Below are positions 1 to 7,660 of a stretch of DNA of 64,000 nucleotides, piece after piece (within the stretch, counting starts at the first letter, position 1; each line of letters opens with the position of its first letter). Source of the stretch: Acidimicrobiia bacterium (GTDB lineage: Bacteria; Actinomycetota; Acidimicrobiia; Acidimicrobiales; VFJN01). The stretch spans positions 196,366-260,365 of the forward strand of contig SHVB01000001.1 in assembly GCA_009694375.1 (NCBI GenBank), in the 5' to 3' direction. Under the pieces are notes generated by a model. The model was not told where the DNA came from. It searched no databases and worked only from the letters and a program-made list of their open reading frames with translations. The translations under genes and the position numbers were made by a program.

Positions 1-111
1 CCCGTCAGAGGGCGAGGATTCCCCTGACGACGAGCACGCGGCGACCAGGAACAGCACCACCAACACAGCAAGCAGCCGAAGCCACAAATTTGCGAGCGCG
101 GATCCGACCAC
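1..111 (-). CDS. Lipoprotein, N-terminal part (runs off left edge)
   Basis: Only the first 37 codons are in the window. The GTG at 111 opens a typical lipoprotein signal: a short n-region with Arg, a hydrophobic stretch (LLAVLVVLFLVAA) and a lipobox ending in Cys at residue 26, followed by a Ser-rich linker (CSSSGESSPSDG). The product should be exported and lipid-anchored on the outer face of the membrane. GTG 111 is preferred over an in-frame ATG at 162 because a TACCCT hexamer lies 6 nt before it, matching the leaderless pattern seen across this window, and because it gives a normal signal length. Function cannot be read from this fragment. Confidence 0.6.
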   Translation of the reverse strand, partial: MVGSALANLWLRLLAVLVVLFLVAACSSSGESSPSDG

Positions 112-488
112 ACGAGGAGGGTAGTCTTCCGCACGTTGGCTTGGAAAGTTGAGGATCGGCATCGGAAGAATTCATAAATGCTTCGGGATGTGGTCGAGGA
201 TCACCCGTGGTTGTGAACGCCACGAACACCCAGAGCTCGGCGCACGGGCATCCATCCGGAGTGCCTCAACGCGCTTGCTCAGTGCGGAAGATGTAGCGAA
301 CTGAAATGGACGTTTTCGGGCGGCTGATTCAGCAGCAGGGGTGGCAACTAGCTCCCAACAATCCGCGCATTTTGTCACCCACATTCACACTCTGAGACAT
401 CTATACCGACACCAGAGCGGAGAGCTGTTTATCCACAAACAGGGAGACATGCGCGGGGGAGCCCCAGAAATTGAGGAACACGAGCGGG
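112..488. other. Intergenic stretch without a supported gene
   Basis: 377 nt between the lipoprotein start and the next possible gene. Short frames on both strands lack convincing codon use. One perfect DnaA-box-like nonamer (TTATCCACA) lies at 429-437, but it is single, so there is no case for an origin. No tRNA, strong hairpin or repeat was seen. Confidence 0.5.
118..123 (-). promoter_or_regulatory. -10 element of a leaderless promoter (lipoprotein)
   Basis: TACCCT ends 6 nt before the GTG at 111, so transcription would start on or next to the start codon. No Shine-Dalgarno sequence is visible. Confidence 0.45.
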
Positions 489-1004
489 ATGGCCAACGAC
501 CACTACGGAACAGTCCTCACATTCCCCAGCGGCAAAGCCGCCCCTGACAGTGACAACACGATTGCCGATGAACTCGACGACATCGAGAAAGCCTTGACCG
601 CCGCCGCCATACGGCTGCGCCAGATGTCGCAGAACCTCGATCGACAACTGCAACACGGGCACCTCGACCAACTAGACGACCCGTTCGCCGTCACCGCCGA
701 CGTGGGGGACCGGATCGACCAGGCGTCGCAGGCCGCCACCCTCGCCGCCCCGCAGCAACGCACGCCGATTCAGGCGGTCTTCCATCGCGTCATCTGTCAT
801 CTGTTTCTCCCCGGTCGTTATACGCCCATTTCTTCTTCCCATGAACCCGGTGCGACAACGTCGAGGGTGGTGGTGGGGCGGTCACGCGGCCCGTCCACCC
901 CACGCTGCATCAGTCGAGACGGTGCCGTTGGCGATCGAGCCATCCCAGCAGGACCGCCACCGCCCGAGGGTCGTGACGGAGGCGATGACCAGCACCGTTC
1001 ATGA
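489..1004 (+). CDS. Hypothetical protein, uncertain 3' half
   Basis: ATG at 489 starts a 171-codon frame. The first ~95 residues look like a soluble, acidic, helical protein with normal high-GC codon use. Beyond about position 780 the composition changes to Ser/Arg/Pro-rich and the frame runs 95 nt into the antisense strand of the hydrolase that ends at 910. The true product may be shorter, or a frameshift may have removed its stop. No family is recognised. A weak GAGG sits about 12 nt upstream of the ATG. Confidence 0.35.
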   Translation: MANDHYGTVLTFPSGKAAPDSDNTIADELDDIEKALTAAAIRLRQMSQNLDRQLQHGHLDQLDDPFAVTADVGDRIDQASQAATLAAPQQRTPIQAVFHRVICHLFLPGRYTPISSSHEPGATTSRVVVGRSRGPSTPRCISRDGAVGDRAIPAGPPPPEGRDGGDDQHRS

Positions 1005-1671
1005 TGCGCAACTCCCCCAGCCCGGAAGCATCCGCCAGAACCCGAGCGTCGAATACCGGCACGAGGTCGTCTTCGCTGCCGTGGATCACCAGCAAGGCCC
1101 GGGGCGCGATGGCGGGGGCAAAGGCCACCGCCCGCCACTCCCGCAACTGACCGGCCCAGGCCGCCATGTCGGGCGGGAAGGTGGCATCGCGCACCATGCC
1201 CACCTCCCGAGCGTGCTCCAGTAAGCGGCCCGGATGCGATGCCCAATCATCAAAATCGGCCGGCGCTCCGAGCGTGGCGGCACCCTGCACCTCGGGATCT
1301 TGGGCGGTGGCACAAATAGCCAGCGCCCCTCCGGTGCCAAATCCTGCGATCCACACCGCGCTCACACTGGCATCGTTGCGCAGGTGGGCGGCGGCGGCGG
1401 CGATGTCCTCGAGCCAGCCGCCGAGTGAGAAACTTCCTTCGGACTCGCCACAGCCGCGCAGTGCCACCACCATGACCACCCAGCCCAACTCGGCGGCAAT
1501 ACGATCGGCCAACTCCGGCAGCGCCGCCGCCACCATCGAGGCTTCGGTGACGTCGCTGGGGTAGCCGTGGACGAGCACCAGGGCCGGGCTCTGGGTCACA
1601 TCAGCCCGCATCGGCGGACGGGCCAAGTGGGCGGCGAGAAGCTGCCCGTGTGAGGGGAAGCGATACTCCAA
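910..1671 (-). CDS. Alpha/beta hydrolase fold protein without nucleophile Ser
   Basis: 253 residues with a standard alpha/beta hydrolase layout: oxyanion-type HGYPSD at 35-40, nucleophile-elbow segment G110-F-G-T-G114, acid-loop HGSEDD near 198-202 and GAGH with His229. The elbow should read G-x-S-x-G; here Gly112 replaces the nucleophilic residue while Asp and His are kept. Either the catalysis is unusual or the fold has another job. It follows the small gene ending at 1677 with about 5 nt between them, so the two form an operon. No signal peptide, so cytosolic. Substrate unknown. Confidence 0.75.
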   Translation of the reverse strand: MEYRFPSHGQLLAAHLARPPMRADVTQSPALVLVHGYPSDVTEASMVAAALPELADRIAAELGWVVMVVALRGCGESEGSFSLGGWLEDIAAAAAHLRNDASVSAVWIAGFGTGGALAICATAQDPEVQGAATLGAPADFDDWASHPGRLLEHAREVGMVRDATFPPDMAAWAGQLREWRAVAFAPAIAPRALLVIHGSEDDLVPVFDARVLADASGLGELRIMNGAGHRLRHDPRAVAVLLGWLDRQRHRLD

Positions 1672-1676
1672 CGCGC

Positions 1677-1883
1677 TCAGTCGGGCTCGCCGTAGGGAGA
1701 CGCGGCGCGATAGCCACGGTTGCGCGCCTCGGCGAGCGTGTCGGGCCCGAAGGAAAGGAAGGTTTCGGCGGCCATCAGTTCGTCGATCACCTCAGGTCGG
1801 TCGAAGGTATCGAGGTCGTAGACGGTTTGGGTGCGCTTATCTCCGAGCCAACGGGTGTGCTCGAAACGGGTCGGACGGTCCAT
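1677..1883 (-). CDS. Small conserved-looking hypothetical protein (68 aa)
   Basis: A short, soluble protein with Trp, Tyr and Phe well distributed and normal codon use. It is first in a two-gene operon with the hydrolase downstream. The ATG at 1883 is chosen because TAGGTT lies exactly 6 nt upstream, which implies a leaderless transcript. No domain is recognised. Its place before the hydrolase suggests a linked role, but nothing in the sequence shows what it does. Confidence 0.6.
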   Translation of the reverse strand: MDRPTRFEHTRWLGDKRTQTVYDLDTFDRPEVIDELMAAETFLSFGPDTLAEARNRGYRAASPYGEPD

Positions 1884-2184
1884 CCCTGCAACCTATCGGG
1901 AGACGCGGATCGGGGATCGCATCGACATCGTCGACACGATCCCCGTTTCCGTTCGTACTGGGAAGAACCGGAGGGCATCACCCTGACGGGCTGAGGGGTG
2001 GGACCACGTTCCCAACGCGTCTCCGGCGGCGGCTGGCTTGGTTTCGCCAGCTGGTCCAGCAAGCCGCGCTAGCGGCCAGCCACCTCCAGGGTCCCGCAAG
2101 AACAGTCGTTCATTGGACGGACCACCTCCTCTCTCTGGTAGCCCCAGTGAACCACGTCATCGGCGGTTTGAGGCGACCATTTTC
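1884..2184. other. Intergenic stretch without a supported gene
   Basis: About 300 nt upstream of the operon at 1883 and downstream of the gene ending at 2185. Apart from the -10 element at 1890-1895 and a short inverted repeat (GCTGGC 2032-2037 with GCCAGC 2046-2051), I see nothing. The open frames here have poor codon use. Confidence 0.45.
1890..1895 (-). promoter_or_regulatory. -10 element, leaderless start at 1883
   Basis: TAGGTT, then 6 nt, then ATG. No ribosome binding site is present. Confidence 0.55.
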
Positions 2185-2622
2185 TTATTCGGCCAGCGGA
2201 CCCAGGGCCCCGATGCGCCCGAGATGGTCGAACAGCCCTGCGATAATGACGTGAGCGTCGGAGTCGCTGATCTCCAACCCGTCTTGATCCAGGGCGCCCA
2301 ACACCGATGCCACGGTCTCATCGTCAGCCACGACCACCTCCGGCCGCTCGCCGATCACCCGCACATCGCGCCCGGGGGCGGCGCTGAGACCGTTGGCCGC
2401 GAGGTGGTCCAGAGCGGCGAGGATCGCCCGGCGCACCTCCGCGTAGCTCACGCGGGCTTGTACCTCGACAGGGAGCCGATCGCCCACCGCCCGCACGGCC
2501 TCATCTACATCGAGGATGGCCGAGGGCGTTTCATGGGCCAGCCGGAACGTCTCTGATCCCACCAGCAAGGCCGCGATCGCAAACACGAGCACGCCAGCTA
2601 CTCCGACAAAGACCCAACCCAT
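2185..2622 (-). CDS. Single-pass membrane protein of unknown function (145 aa)
   Basis: An N-terminal hydrophobic segment (residues 2-22, VFVGVAGVLVFAIAALLVGS) is followed by a soluble, mostly helical Ala/Val/Asp-rich domain of ~115 residues, so it is probably a signal-anchored protein. TAGCCT sits 6 nt before the ATG at 2622, so the start is well supported and the mRNA is probably leaderless. It stands alone between an intergenic gap and the acyl-CoA dehydrogenase gene on the same strand. No family recognised. Confidence 0.6.
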   Translation of the reverse strand: MGWVFVGVAGVLVFAIAALLVGSETFRLAHETPSAILDVDEAVRAVGDRLPVEVQARVSYAEVRRAILAALDHLAANGLSAAPGRDVRVIGERPEVVVADDETVASVLGALDQDGLEISDSDAHVIIAGLFDHLGRIGALGPLAE

Positions 2623-2628
2623 TGGGCG

Positions 2629-2634
2629 AGGCTA
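2629..2634 (-). promoter_or_regulatory. -10 element, leaderless start at 2622
   Basis: TAGCCT, 6 nt, ATG 2622. No Shine-Dalgarno sequence. Confidence 0.55.
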
Positions 2635-2680
2635 GAGCGCAGGAGAGCTCATCGGACAAGCTCCGCCGCTCTCGAGACGC

Positions 2681-3796
2681 TTAGATCCCGATGCGCTGAG
2701 CAAGAAGCTCACGGTGATAGGTGGGATCACCAAAGAGGAGCTCGGAACTCTTGGCTCGCTTGAAGTAGAGGTGGGCCGGATGCTCCCAGGTGAATCCGAT
2801 GCCGCCGTGGATCTGGATGTTCTCCGCAGCTGCGTGGAAGTAGGCCTCGGAGCAGTACGCCTTGGCCAGGCTTGCCACCGACGGAAGTTCGTCGTTCAGC
2901 TCGGCGGCGCACCAAGCGGCGTAGTAGGCGGCGGACTTGGCCGACTCGACCTCCAGAAGCATGTCGGCGCACTTGTGCTTGATGGCCTGGAACGACCCGA
3001 TCGGGCGGCCGAACTGCACGCGATCCTTGGCGTACTGTACGGCGGTCTCGAGCACCTTCTGGGCCCCACCCACCTGCTCGGCCGCCAGAGCTACGGCGGC
3101 CAGATCCAGCACTCGATCAAGGGTGACCCACCCGGCACCATCGGAGCCGATGAGGGTACCGGGGGTGTCCACGAAGTCGATCTTGGCTTGCTTGCGAGTC
3201 TGGTCCATGGTGGCGAGGTTCGTGCGGGTGACACCGGCGGCGGAAGGGTCCACGGCGAAGAGGGACACCCCCGCGGCGGTCCGGGCGGCCACGATCAACA
3301 AACTGGCCTGGGCCCCGTCGAGCACAAACATCTTGGAACCGGTAATGGCGTACCCGTCACCGGCCGGGGCGGCGGTGGCGGTGATGCCGGCCTCGTCCCA
3401 TCGGCCGTTGGCCTCGGTGAAGGCCAGCGTGGCGATTGTCTCGCCCGACGCGATGCCCGGGAGGTACTCCTTCTTGGCGGCGTCATCACCCGAGTGCAGC
3501 AGGGCACTCGTGGCCAGCACACAGGAAGAGAAGTAGGGGGCGCACAACAGAGCCCGCCCCATCTCCTCGAGCACCACGGTGAGTTCCACAAAGGTGAAGC
3601 CCTGGCCGCCGAACTCCTCAGGAATGATCATGCTCTGCAGGCCCAACTCGTTGGCCATCTGACCCCACACGGCGGCGTCATAGCCCTCGTCGGTATCCAT
3701 CAAACGACGGACCTCGGCCTCGGGAGACTTGCTCTCCAAGAACTGGCGGGTGATACGGCGGAGCTCTTCTTGCTCCTCGGAAAAGGCGAAGTTCAT
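2681..3796 (-). CDS. Acyl-CoA dehydrogenase family protein
   Basis: 371 residues with the three acyl-CoA dehydrogenase regions: N-terminal helical domain (FSEEQEELRR start), middle beta domain (LAFTEANGRWDE, the FAD/substrate region) and C-terminal helical domain (AVQYAKDRVQFGRPIGSFQA; IQIHGGIGFTWEHPAHLYFK). It oxidises an acyl-CoA to the enoyl-CoA and passes electrons to electron-transfer flavoprotein. The C-terminal motif resembles the FadE-type subunits of actinobacterial steroid and branched-acid degradation, which often work as heteromers. Substrate not assignable. A TAGACC hexamer lies 7 nt before the ATG, a weak leaderless match. Confidence 0.88.
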   Translation of the reverse strand: MNFAFSEEQEELRRITRQFLESKSPEAEVRRLMDTDEGYDAAVWGQMANELGLQSMIIPEEFGGQGFTFVELTVVLEEMGRALLCAPYFSSCVLATSALLHSGDDAAKKEYLPGIASGETIATLAFTEANGRWDEAGITATAAPAGDGYAITGSKMFVLDGAQASLLIVAARTAAGVSLFAVDPSAAGVTRTNLATMDQTRKQAKIDFVDTPGTLIGSDGAGWVTLDRVLDLAAVALAAEQVGGAQKVLETAVQYAKDRVQFGRPIGSFQAIKHKCADMLLEVESAKSAAYYAAWCAAELNDELPSVASLAKAYCSEAYFHAAAENIQIHGGIGFTWEHPAHLYFKRAKSSELLFGDPTYHRELLAQRIGI

Positions 3797-3841
3797 GGGT
3801 CAGGGTCTACCGCGTGCGTCCGCTCTTGGTCCAACCGCAGC

Positions 3842-3859
3842 GCGTACACATGCGTACAC
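3842..3859 (+). promoter_or_regulatory. Candidate vapBC operator: direct repeat over the promoter
   Basis: The octamer GCGTACAC occurs twice (3842-3849 and 3852-3859), two bases apart, and the centre is also nearly palindromic (GTACACATGCGTAC). It overlaps the -10 TACACT, as expected for autorepression by an antitoxin or antitoxin-toxin complex. Binding is inferred. Confidence 0.5.
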
Positions 3860-3860
3860 T
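3855..3860 (+). promoter_or_regulatory. -10 element, leaderless start at 3867
   Basis: TACACT, 6 nt, ATG 3867. No ribosome binding site is visible. Confidence 0.55.
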
Positions 3861-3866
3861 ACGGCC

Positions 3867-4142
3867 ATGGATCAAATCGGGGCCCGGGAGCTGCGGGCCA
3901 ACCTGGCCGCCACGGTGCGCCAAGCCGGGGCCGGTGAACGGGTCATCATCACCATCGATGGCCGCCCGGTGGCGCAGCTCGGCCCCATCGAAGCCAATGG
4001 GACACCGTCGCTCCCTGACCTCGCCGCCGCCGGCCTGATGGAAGCACCCCATTCCCCCCACCGCCCCGCCCCGCCCCGCCCGGTGGACACGGCGGTGGAT
4101 GTGCGCCTCGAACGGGTGTTACGCGAGGTGCGAGGCGGATGA
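3867..4142 (+). CDS. vapB: Type II antitoxin, Phd/YefM-like
   Basis: 91 residues. The N-terminus (IGARELRANLAATVRQAG ... GERVIITIDGRPVAQLGPI) is the Phd/YefM DNA-binding fold, in which a short strand and helices dimerise and bind the operator. The Pro-rich C-terminal part (PHSPHRPAPPRPVDT) and the terminal helix would cover the toxin. Its TGA overlaps the toxin ATG (ATGA), the usual coupled arrangement. It should neutralise the PIN toxin and repress its own promoter through the repeat at 3842-3859. The symbol is used in the generic sense of an antitoxin paired with a VapC-type PIN toxin. Confidence 0.82.
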   Translation: MDQIGARELRANLAATVRQAGAGERVIITIDGRPVAQLGPIEANGTPSLPDLAAAGLMEAPHSPHRPAPPRPVDTAVDVRLERVLREVRGG

Positions 4143-4549
4143 GTTTGTACGTGGATACCTCGGCATTGGTGCGGCGCTACCTCCAAGACCGCCACCGCCG
4201 GATCGTGATGGACACCATGGACGGCGACGACGCGTGGTGCGCCTCGGCCCTCGTGCGCACCGAAGCGCAACTGGTACTGCACCGGGCCGCGGTATCCGGG
4301 CGCCAACAGGCGGAGTTGTGGCGAACCCTGCGCCGGGAATGGGATGCCTTCTGGGTGGTTCCCCTCGATGATCGCGGCTTGGCCCGGGCGGTGGAGATCG
4401 GCGCCACCTACGGCGTGCCCCTGGTAGATGCCATCCACCTCGCCGCCGCCGATCGCCTTCCAACCCCGGTGCGCTTCTTGACCTTCGACCCCCAGCAGAT
4501 CCCCGCCGCCGATGCCCTCGGCTTTGAGGTGCTCAGCCCCCTAGCCTGA
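4139..4549 (+). CDS. vapC: PIN-domain toxin (VapC-like ribonuclease)
   Basis: 136 residues. The acidic residues of the PIN nuclease site are present: Asp6 (YVDTSAL), Glu42 (RTEAQL), Asp97 (LVDAIHLAAA) and Asp117 (TFDPQQ), which together bind Mg/Mn for RNA cleavage. VapC toxins commonly cut initiator tRNA or rRNA; the target here is unknown. The ATG overlaps the antitoxin stop, so translation is coupled. All catalytic positions look intact, so the toxin is probably active when free. Confidence 0.88.
   Translation: MSLYVDTSALVRRYLQDRHRRIVMDTMDGDDAWCASALVRTEAQLVLHRAAVSGRQQAELWRTLRREWDAFWVVPLDDRGLARAVEIGATYGVPLVDAIHLAAADRLPTPVRFLTFDPQQIPAADALGFEVLSPLA
4542..4547 (+). promoter_or_regulatory. -10 element, leaderless start at 4554
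   Basis: TAGCCT lies inside the last codons of the toxin gene, 6 nt before ATG 4554. The hydrolase can therefore be transcribed independently of vapBC. Confidence 0.5.
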
Positions 4550-4553
4550 AGGT

Positions 4554-5165
4554 ATGAGCGACACGCTGATCTTCACCACCACCGGGGTGGAGATCCACCA
4601 AGTGGTGGTGGGCCCGGTCGATAACAACGTCTTGGTGCTCCGCTGCACCCAGACCGGCGAAGCGGTCCTGCTTGATGCCGCCAACGAACACGAGTTACTG
4701 CTGGGTCTATGCGAACAACTCGGCGTCCGGCGGGTGCTGGAAACCCACGGCCACTGGGATCACATCCAGGCGGTACCGGCGCTGCGAGACGCCGGGTACT
4801 CCGTGGGAGTCACGGCGGCAGATGCCGCGATGCTCCCGTCGTATGACGAAGTGCTCGAGGACGAGTCGGTGATCGAGGTGGGCCACCTTCGACTCCACAC
4901 CATCGCCACCCCTGGCCACACCCCAGGATCGATGTGTTTCCGGCTCGAAGGGCACCCCGTGCTCTTCAGCGGCGACACGCTCTTCCCCGGTGGCCCGGGA
5001 AATGCCACTTTTGCGGGCGGCGACTTCTCCACCATCATCGAGTCGGTGGATCGCCGCCTCTTCACCCTCGCCGCCGACACCATCGTGCTGCCCGGCCACG
5101 GCGACCGGACCACCATCGGGGCGGAACGGCCCAACCTGCAGGCCTGGATCGACCGGGGCTGGTAG
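4554..5165 (+). CDS. MBL-fold metallo-hydrolase (glyoxalase II-like)
   Basis: 203 residues, a compact metallo-beta-lactamase fold. The zinc motif H65-G-H-W-D-H70 is present, followed by PGHTPGS, SGDTLFPGG (bridging Asp) and PGHGDRTTIG (last His). This is the layout of small glyoxalase II-like thioesterases, which hydrolyse S-acyl glutathione- or mycothiol-type thioesters, though many members have other substrates. Cytosolic. The next gene starts directly after the stop codon, so the two are co-transcribed. Confidence 0.85.
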   Translation: MSDTLIFTTTGVEIHQVVVGPVDNNVLVLRCTQTGEAVLLDAANEHELLLGLCEQLGVRRVLETHGHWDHIQAVPALRDAGYSVGVTAADAAMLPSYDEVLEDESVIEVGHLRLHTIATPGHTPGSMCFRLEGHPVLFSGDTLFPGGPGNATFAGGDFSTIIESVDRRLFTLAADTIVLPGHGDRTTIGAERPNLQAWIDRGW

Positions 5166-5585
5166 ATGGGCGCAGCCCGGTCCGATCACGAGCGGCCCGA
5201 TGACCACACTCGGTGCCACACCCACGAACTCCCCCCCACGCCCCTCCGCGACCGAGCCATCCCCGCCACGGCCTGGGTGGAAGCCCCCGCCGAACTTCTC
5301 CGCCTCGGCGAGGACCTGCCCCACCAGCCGATCGCCCGCTACAAACGCCGCATTGGCCCCTGGCTGCTCTGGCGGGCCGGCCCGGCCCGCCATGCCGACG
5401 CCCGATACTGGGCGGCGCGCGCCAGTCACCTGGCCGACCAATGGACCTTCACCCTCACCCCCGACGGGCACGATCACGGGGTGGGCCCCTCGGGGATCCG
5501 CCACGATCGCTTCCGGGCCTGGAAGGAAGACCTCCGGGATGCACCCCCGCCCGCCGCCGCCCCCGGTACCAGAAATAATCCCTGA
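5166..5585 (+). CDS. Hypothetical protein coupled to the MBL hydrolase
   Basis: 139 residues, no recognised family. The ATG abuts the TAG of the hydrolase gene, implying co-translation. The central and C-terminal part (IARYKRRIGPWLLWRAG; DQWTFTLTPDGHDHGVGPSG; RFRAWKEDLRD) is rich in Arg, Trp and His and looks like a conserved soluble domain, whereas the first ~30 residues are His/Pro-rich and may not all be translated. Role unknown. Confidence 0.55.
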   Translation: MGAARSDHERPDDHTRCHTHELPPTPLRDRAIPATAWVEAPAELLRLGEDLPHQPIARYKRRIGPWLLWRAGPARHADARYWAARASHLADQWTFTLTPDGHDHGVGPSGIRHDRFRAWKEDLRDAPPPAAAPGTRNNP

Positions 5586-5593
5586 GGCTTTTC

Positions 5594-5609
5594 CACTATC
5601 GAGATAGTG
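5594..5609 (+). promoter_or_regulatory. Palindromic operator candidate upstream of sufC1
   Basis: A perfect inverted repeat, CACTATC-GA-GATAGTG, ends 4 nt before the -10 hexamer, i.e. in the promoter spacer. A closely related sequence (CTACCCTGATAGT on the + strand) covers the -10 of the sufB unit at 12242-12254. A SufR- or IscR-type regulator is the obvious candidate binder, but no such gene lies in the window. Confidence 0.55.
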
Positions 5610-5613
5610 CTAA

Positions 5614-5619
5614 TACACT
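5614..5619 (+). promoter_or_regulatory. -10 element of the sufC1-sufS-sufU unit
   Basis: TACACT lies 7 nt before the ATG at 5627. This makes 5627, not the ATG at 5621, the likelier start of a leaderless mRNA. Confidence 0.5.
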
Positions 5620-5626
5620 GATGGGT

Positions 5627-6397
5627 ATGCCCCCCGCCATCCCCCTGTTTGAGATCCGTGACCTCCACGCCCGCCCCGCCGGTGGCTCCGAGGCCTCCGA
5701 GATCCTGCAGGGCATCGACCTCACCGTGCTCCCCGGCGAGGTGCACGCCATCATGGGTCCCAATGGCTCGGGGAAATCCACCCTGGCCTCCACCCTCATG
5801 GCCTCACCGGAATACGAGGTCACCGGCGGAACGGTGTTGTTCAAAGGAGACGACATCACCGAGTGGGACACCGAGATTCGGGGCAAGGCGGGCATGTTCC
5901 TCGCCTTCCAGTATCCGCAGCAGGTGCAAGGGGTGTCGGTCCTCAACTTCCTTCGTCAGGCCCTCTCGGCCCGCAAGGGCATCGACCTGTCGATGCTGGA
6001 GTTGCGGTTGTCGATCATGGAGTGGATGGCCCGGCTCGACATGGACCCGTCCTTTGCCGACCGCTTCCTCAACGAAGGCTTCTCCGGTGGTGAGAAGAAG
6101 CGCAACGAAATCCTGCAAATGGCCATCCTTGAACCCGAGATCGCCATCCTCGACGAAACCGATTCCGGCCTCGACATCGACGCCCTGAAAGTGGTGGCCC
6201 AAGGCGTACAGGAGGTACGGCGCGACCGCCCCGACCTCGGCGTCGTGGCCATCACGCATTACCAACGCCTCCTCGATCACCTCGAGCCCGATGTGGTGCA
6301 CATTCTGGTGGACGGTCGCATCGTGGAGTCAGGCGGCATGGAACTAGCCGAACGGCTTGAACACGACGGCTATGAGGCCTGGCGGGTCACGGCGTGA
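5627..6397 (+). CDS. sufC: SUF Fe-S assembly ATPase SufC (copy 1)
   Basis: ABC-type ATPase of the SufBCD scaffold complex. It energises conformational change while the Fe-S cluster is built on SufB/SufD. Walker A GPNGSGKST is near residues 43-51, then the Q-loop AFQYPQQVQG, the signature FSGGEKKRNE, Walker B IAILDETDSGLDID and the switch His in AITHYQRL. The wording around the signature (LNEGFSGGEKKR) is the usual actinobacterial SufC type, unlike the second copy at 8138-8896. The stop overlaps the GTG of sufS by 4 nt. The palindrome at 5594-5609 suggests Fe-S or redox control. Confidence 0.93.
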   Translation: MPPAIPLFEIRDLHARPAGGSEASEILQGIDLTVLPGEVHAIMGPNGSGKSTLASTLMASPEYEVTGGTVLFKGDDITEWDTEIRGKAGMFLAFQYPQQVQGVSVLNFLRQALSARKGIDLSMLELRLSIMEWMARLDMDPSFADRFLNEGFSGGEKKRNEILQMAILEPEIAILDETDSGLDIDALKVVAQGVQEVRRDRPDLGVVAITHYQRLLDHLEPDVVHILVDGRIVESGGMELAERLEHDGYEAWRVTA

Positions 6398-7632
6398 GCC
6401 ACGGCCTCGACGTCGCCGCCATCAAAGCCGACTTCCCCATCCTCGACCGGGAGGTGCATGGCGGTCGCCTCATCTACCTCGACTCCGCCAACACCAGCCA
6501 GAAGCCCCGCGCCGTCCTCGATGCGATGGATCACTATTACGCCAACTCGAATGCCAACGTGCACCGTGGCACCTACCTCATCGCCGAAGAGGCCACCAAC
6601 GCCTTGGAGGAAGCCCGGGCCAAGGTGGCACGTTTTATCGGTGCCCCGGCGAGCCGGGAGGTGGTGTTCACAAAAAACGCTACCGAGTCACTCAACCTGG
6701 TAGCCAAGGCCTGGGGTCGCGCCAATCTTCGGGCGGGCGACGTAGTGGTGCTCACCGAGCTCGAACACCACGCCAACATCGTGCCCTGGCACCAACTGCA
6801 CGACGAGTTGGGTATCGAGTTGCGCTGGCTCCCCATCACCGCCGATGGCCACCTGGACCTCACCGAAGCAGATCGGATCATCGACGGAGCCAAGGTCGTC
6901 TCGTTTGCCGCCACCTCCAACGTGCTGGGCACCATGCTCCCCGTCCGCCGCCTCGTGGATGCTGCGCACCAGGCCGGGGCCATCGCGGTGGTCGATGCTT
7001 CTCAGCACGTCCCCCACGCCGCCACAAACGTGGCCGCCTGGGGTGCCGACTTCGTGGCCTTTACCGGCCACAAGATGCTCGGCCCCACCGGCATCGGAGT
7101 GCTGTGGGGCACCTCGGAAATCCTAGAGGCCACCCCCCCGTTTCTCAGCGGTGGAGAGATGATCCTCAACGTCACCAAGGAAGGCTTTACCACCAACGAC
7201 ATTCCCTGGAAGTTTGAGGCGGGCACCCCTCCGATTGCCGAGGCCGTAGGACTCGGGGCGGCGGTGGATTACCTCGAAGGCCTCGGCATGGACGCGGTGC
7301 GCGAGCACGAGGTGAGCCTCACCGGGTACGCCCTGCGCACCCTCGCCGAACGCTTCGGCGAGGACCTTTGCATACACGGCCCCGCCGATGCGGCCGAACG
7401 CGGCGGGGTCATGTCGTTCACCTTCAAAAATCTTCATCCCCACGACCTCACCCAGGTGTTCGATCAACACGGGGTGTGTGTGCGGGCGGGTCACCACTGC
7501 GCCAAGCCACTGATGCGGGTGCTCGGTGTCGCAGCCACGGCGCGGGCATCGCTCTACGTCTACAACGACGAAGCCGACGTGGATGCCCTAGCCGCCGCCA
7601 TCGCGGCGGCCGCCGAGTTCTTCTCCTTCTAG
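6394..7632 (+). CDS. sufS: Cysteine desulfurase SufS
   Basis: 412 residues, PLP-dependent group II cysteine desulfurase. It takes sulfur from L-cysteine for Fe-S assembly and passes it to SufU. The PLP Lys is at 227 (FTGHKMLGPTG) and the persulfide Cys at 369 (RAGHHCAKP). N-terminal landmarks include YLDSANTSQKP and NVHRGTYLIAEEAT. The GTG start overlaps the sufC1 stop (GTGA), and sufU follows after 28 nt. Cytosolic, as part of the SUF machine. This is the only desulfurase in the window. Confidence 0.95.
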   Translation: MSHGLDVAAIKADFPILDREVHGGRLIYLDSANTSQKPRAVLDAMDHYYANSNANVHRGTYLIAEEATNALEEARAKVARFIGAPASREVVFTKNATESLNLVAKAWGRANLRAGDVVVLTELEHHANIVPWHQLHDELGIELRWLPITADGHLDLTEADRIIDGAKVVSFAATSNVLGTMLPVRRLVDAAHQAGAIAVVDASQHVPHAATNVAAWGADFVAFTGHKMLGPTGIGVLWGTSEILEATPPFLSGGEMILNVTKEGFTTNDIPWKFEAGTPPIAEAVGLGAAVDYLEGLGMDAVREHEVSLTGYALRTLAERFGEDLCIHGPADAAERGGVMSFTFKNLHPHDLTQVFDQHGVCVRAGHHCAKPLMRVLGVAATARASLYVYNDEADVDALAAAIAAAAEFFSF

Positions 7633-7660
7633 AGCCCACCCCGTTAGGATCACCAGCCAG

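Noticed and set aside
172-384. 70-codon frame with a Cys-x2-Cys motif
   Set aside because: Amino-acid use is atypical and there is no promoter or ribosome binding site; likely chance.
429-437. DnaA box (TTATCCACA) suggesting an origin
   Set aside because: Only one box, no AT-rich unwinding region, and no dnaA, dnaN, gyrB or rpmH near it.
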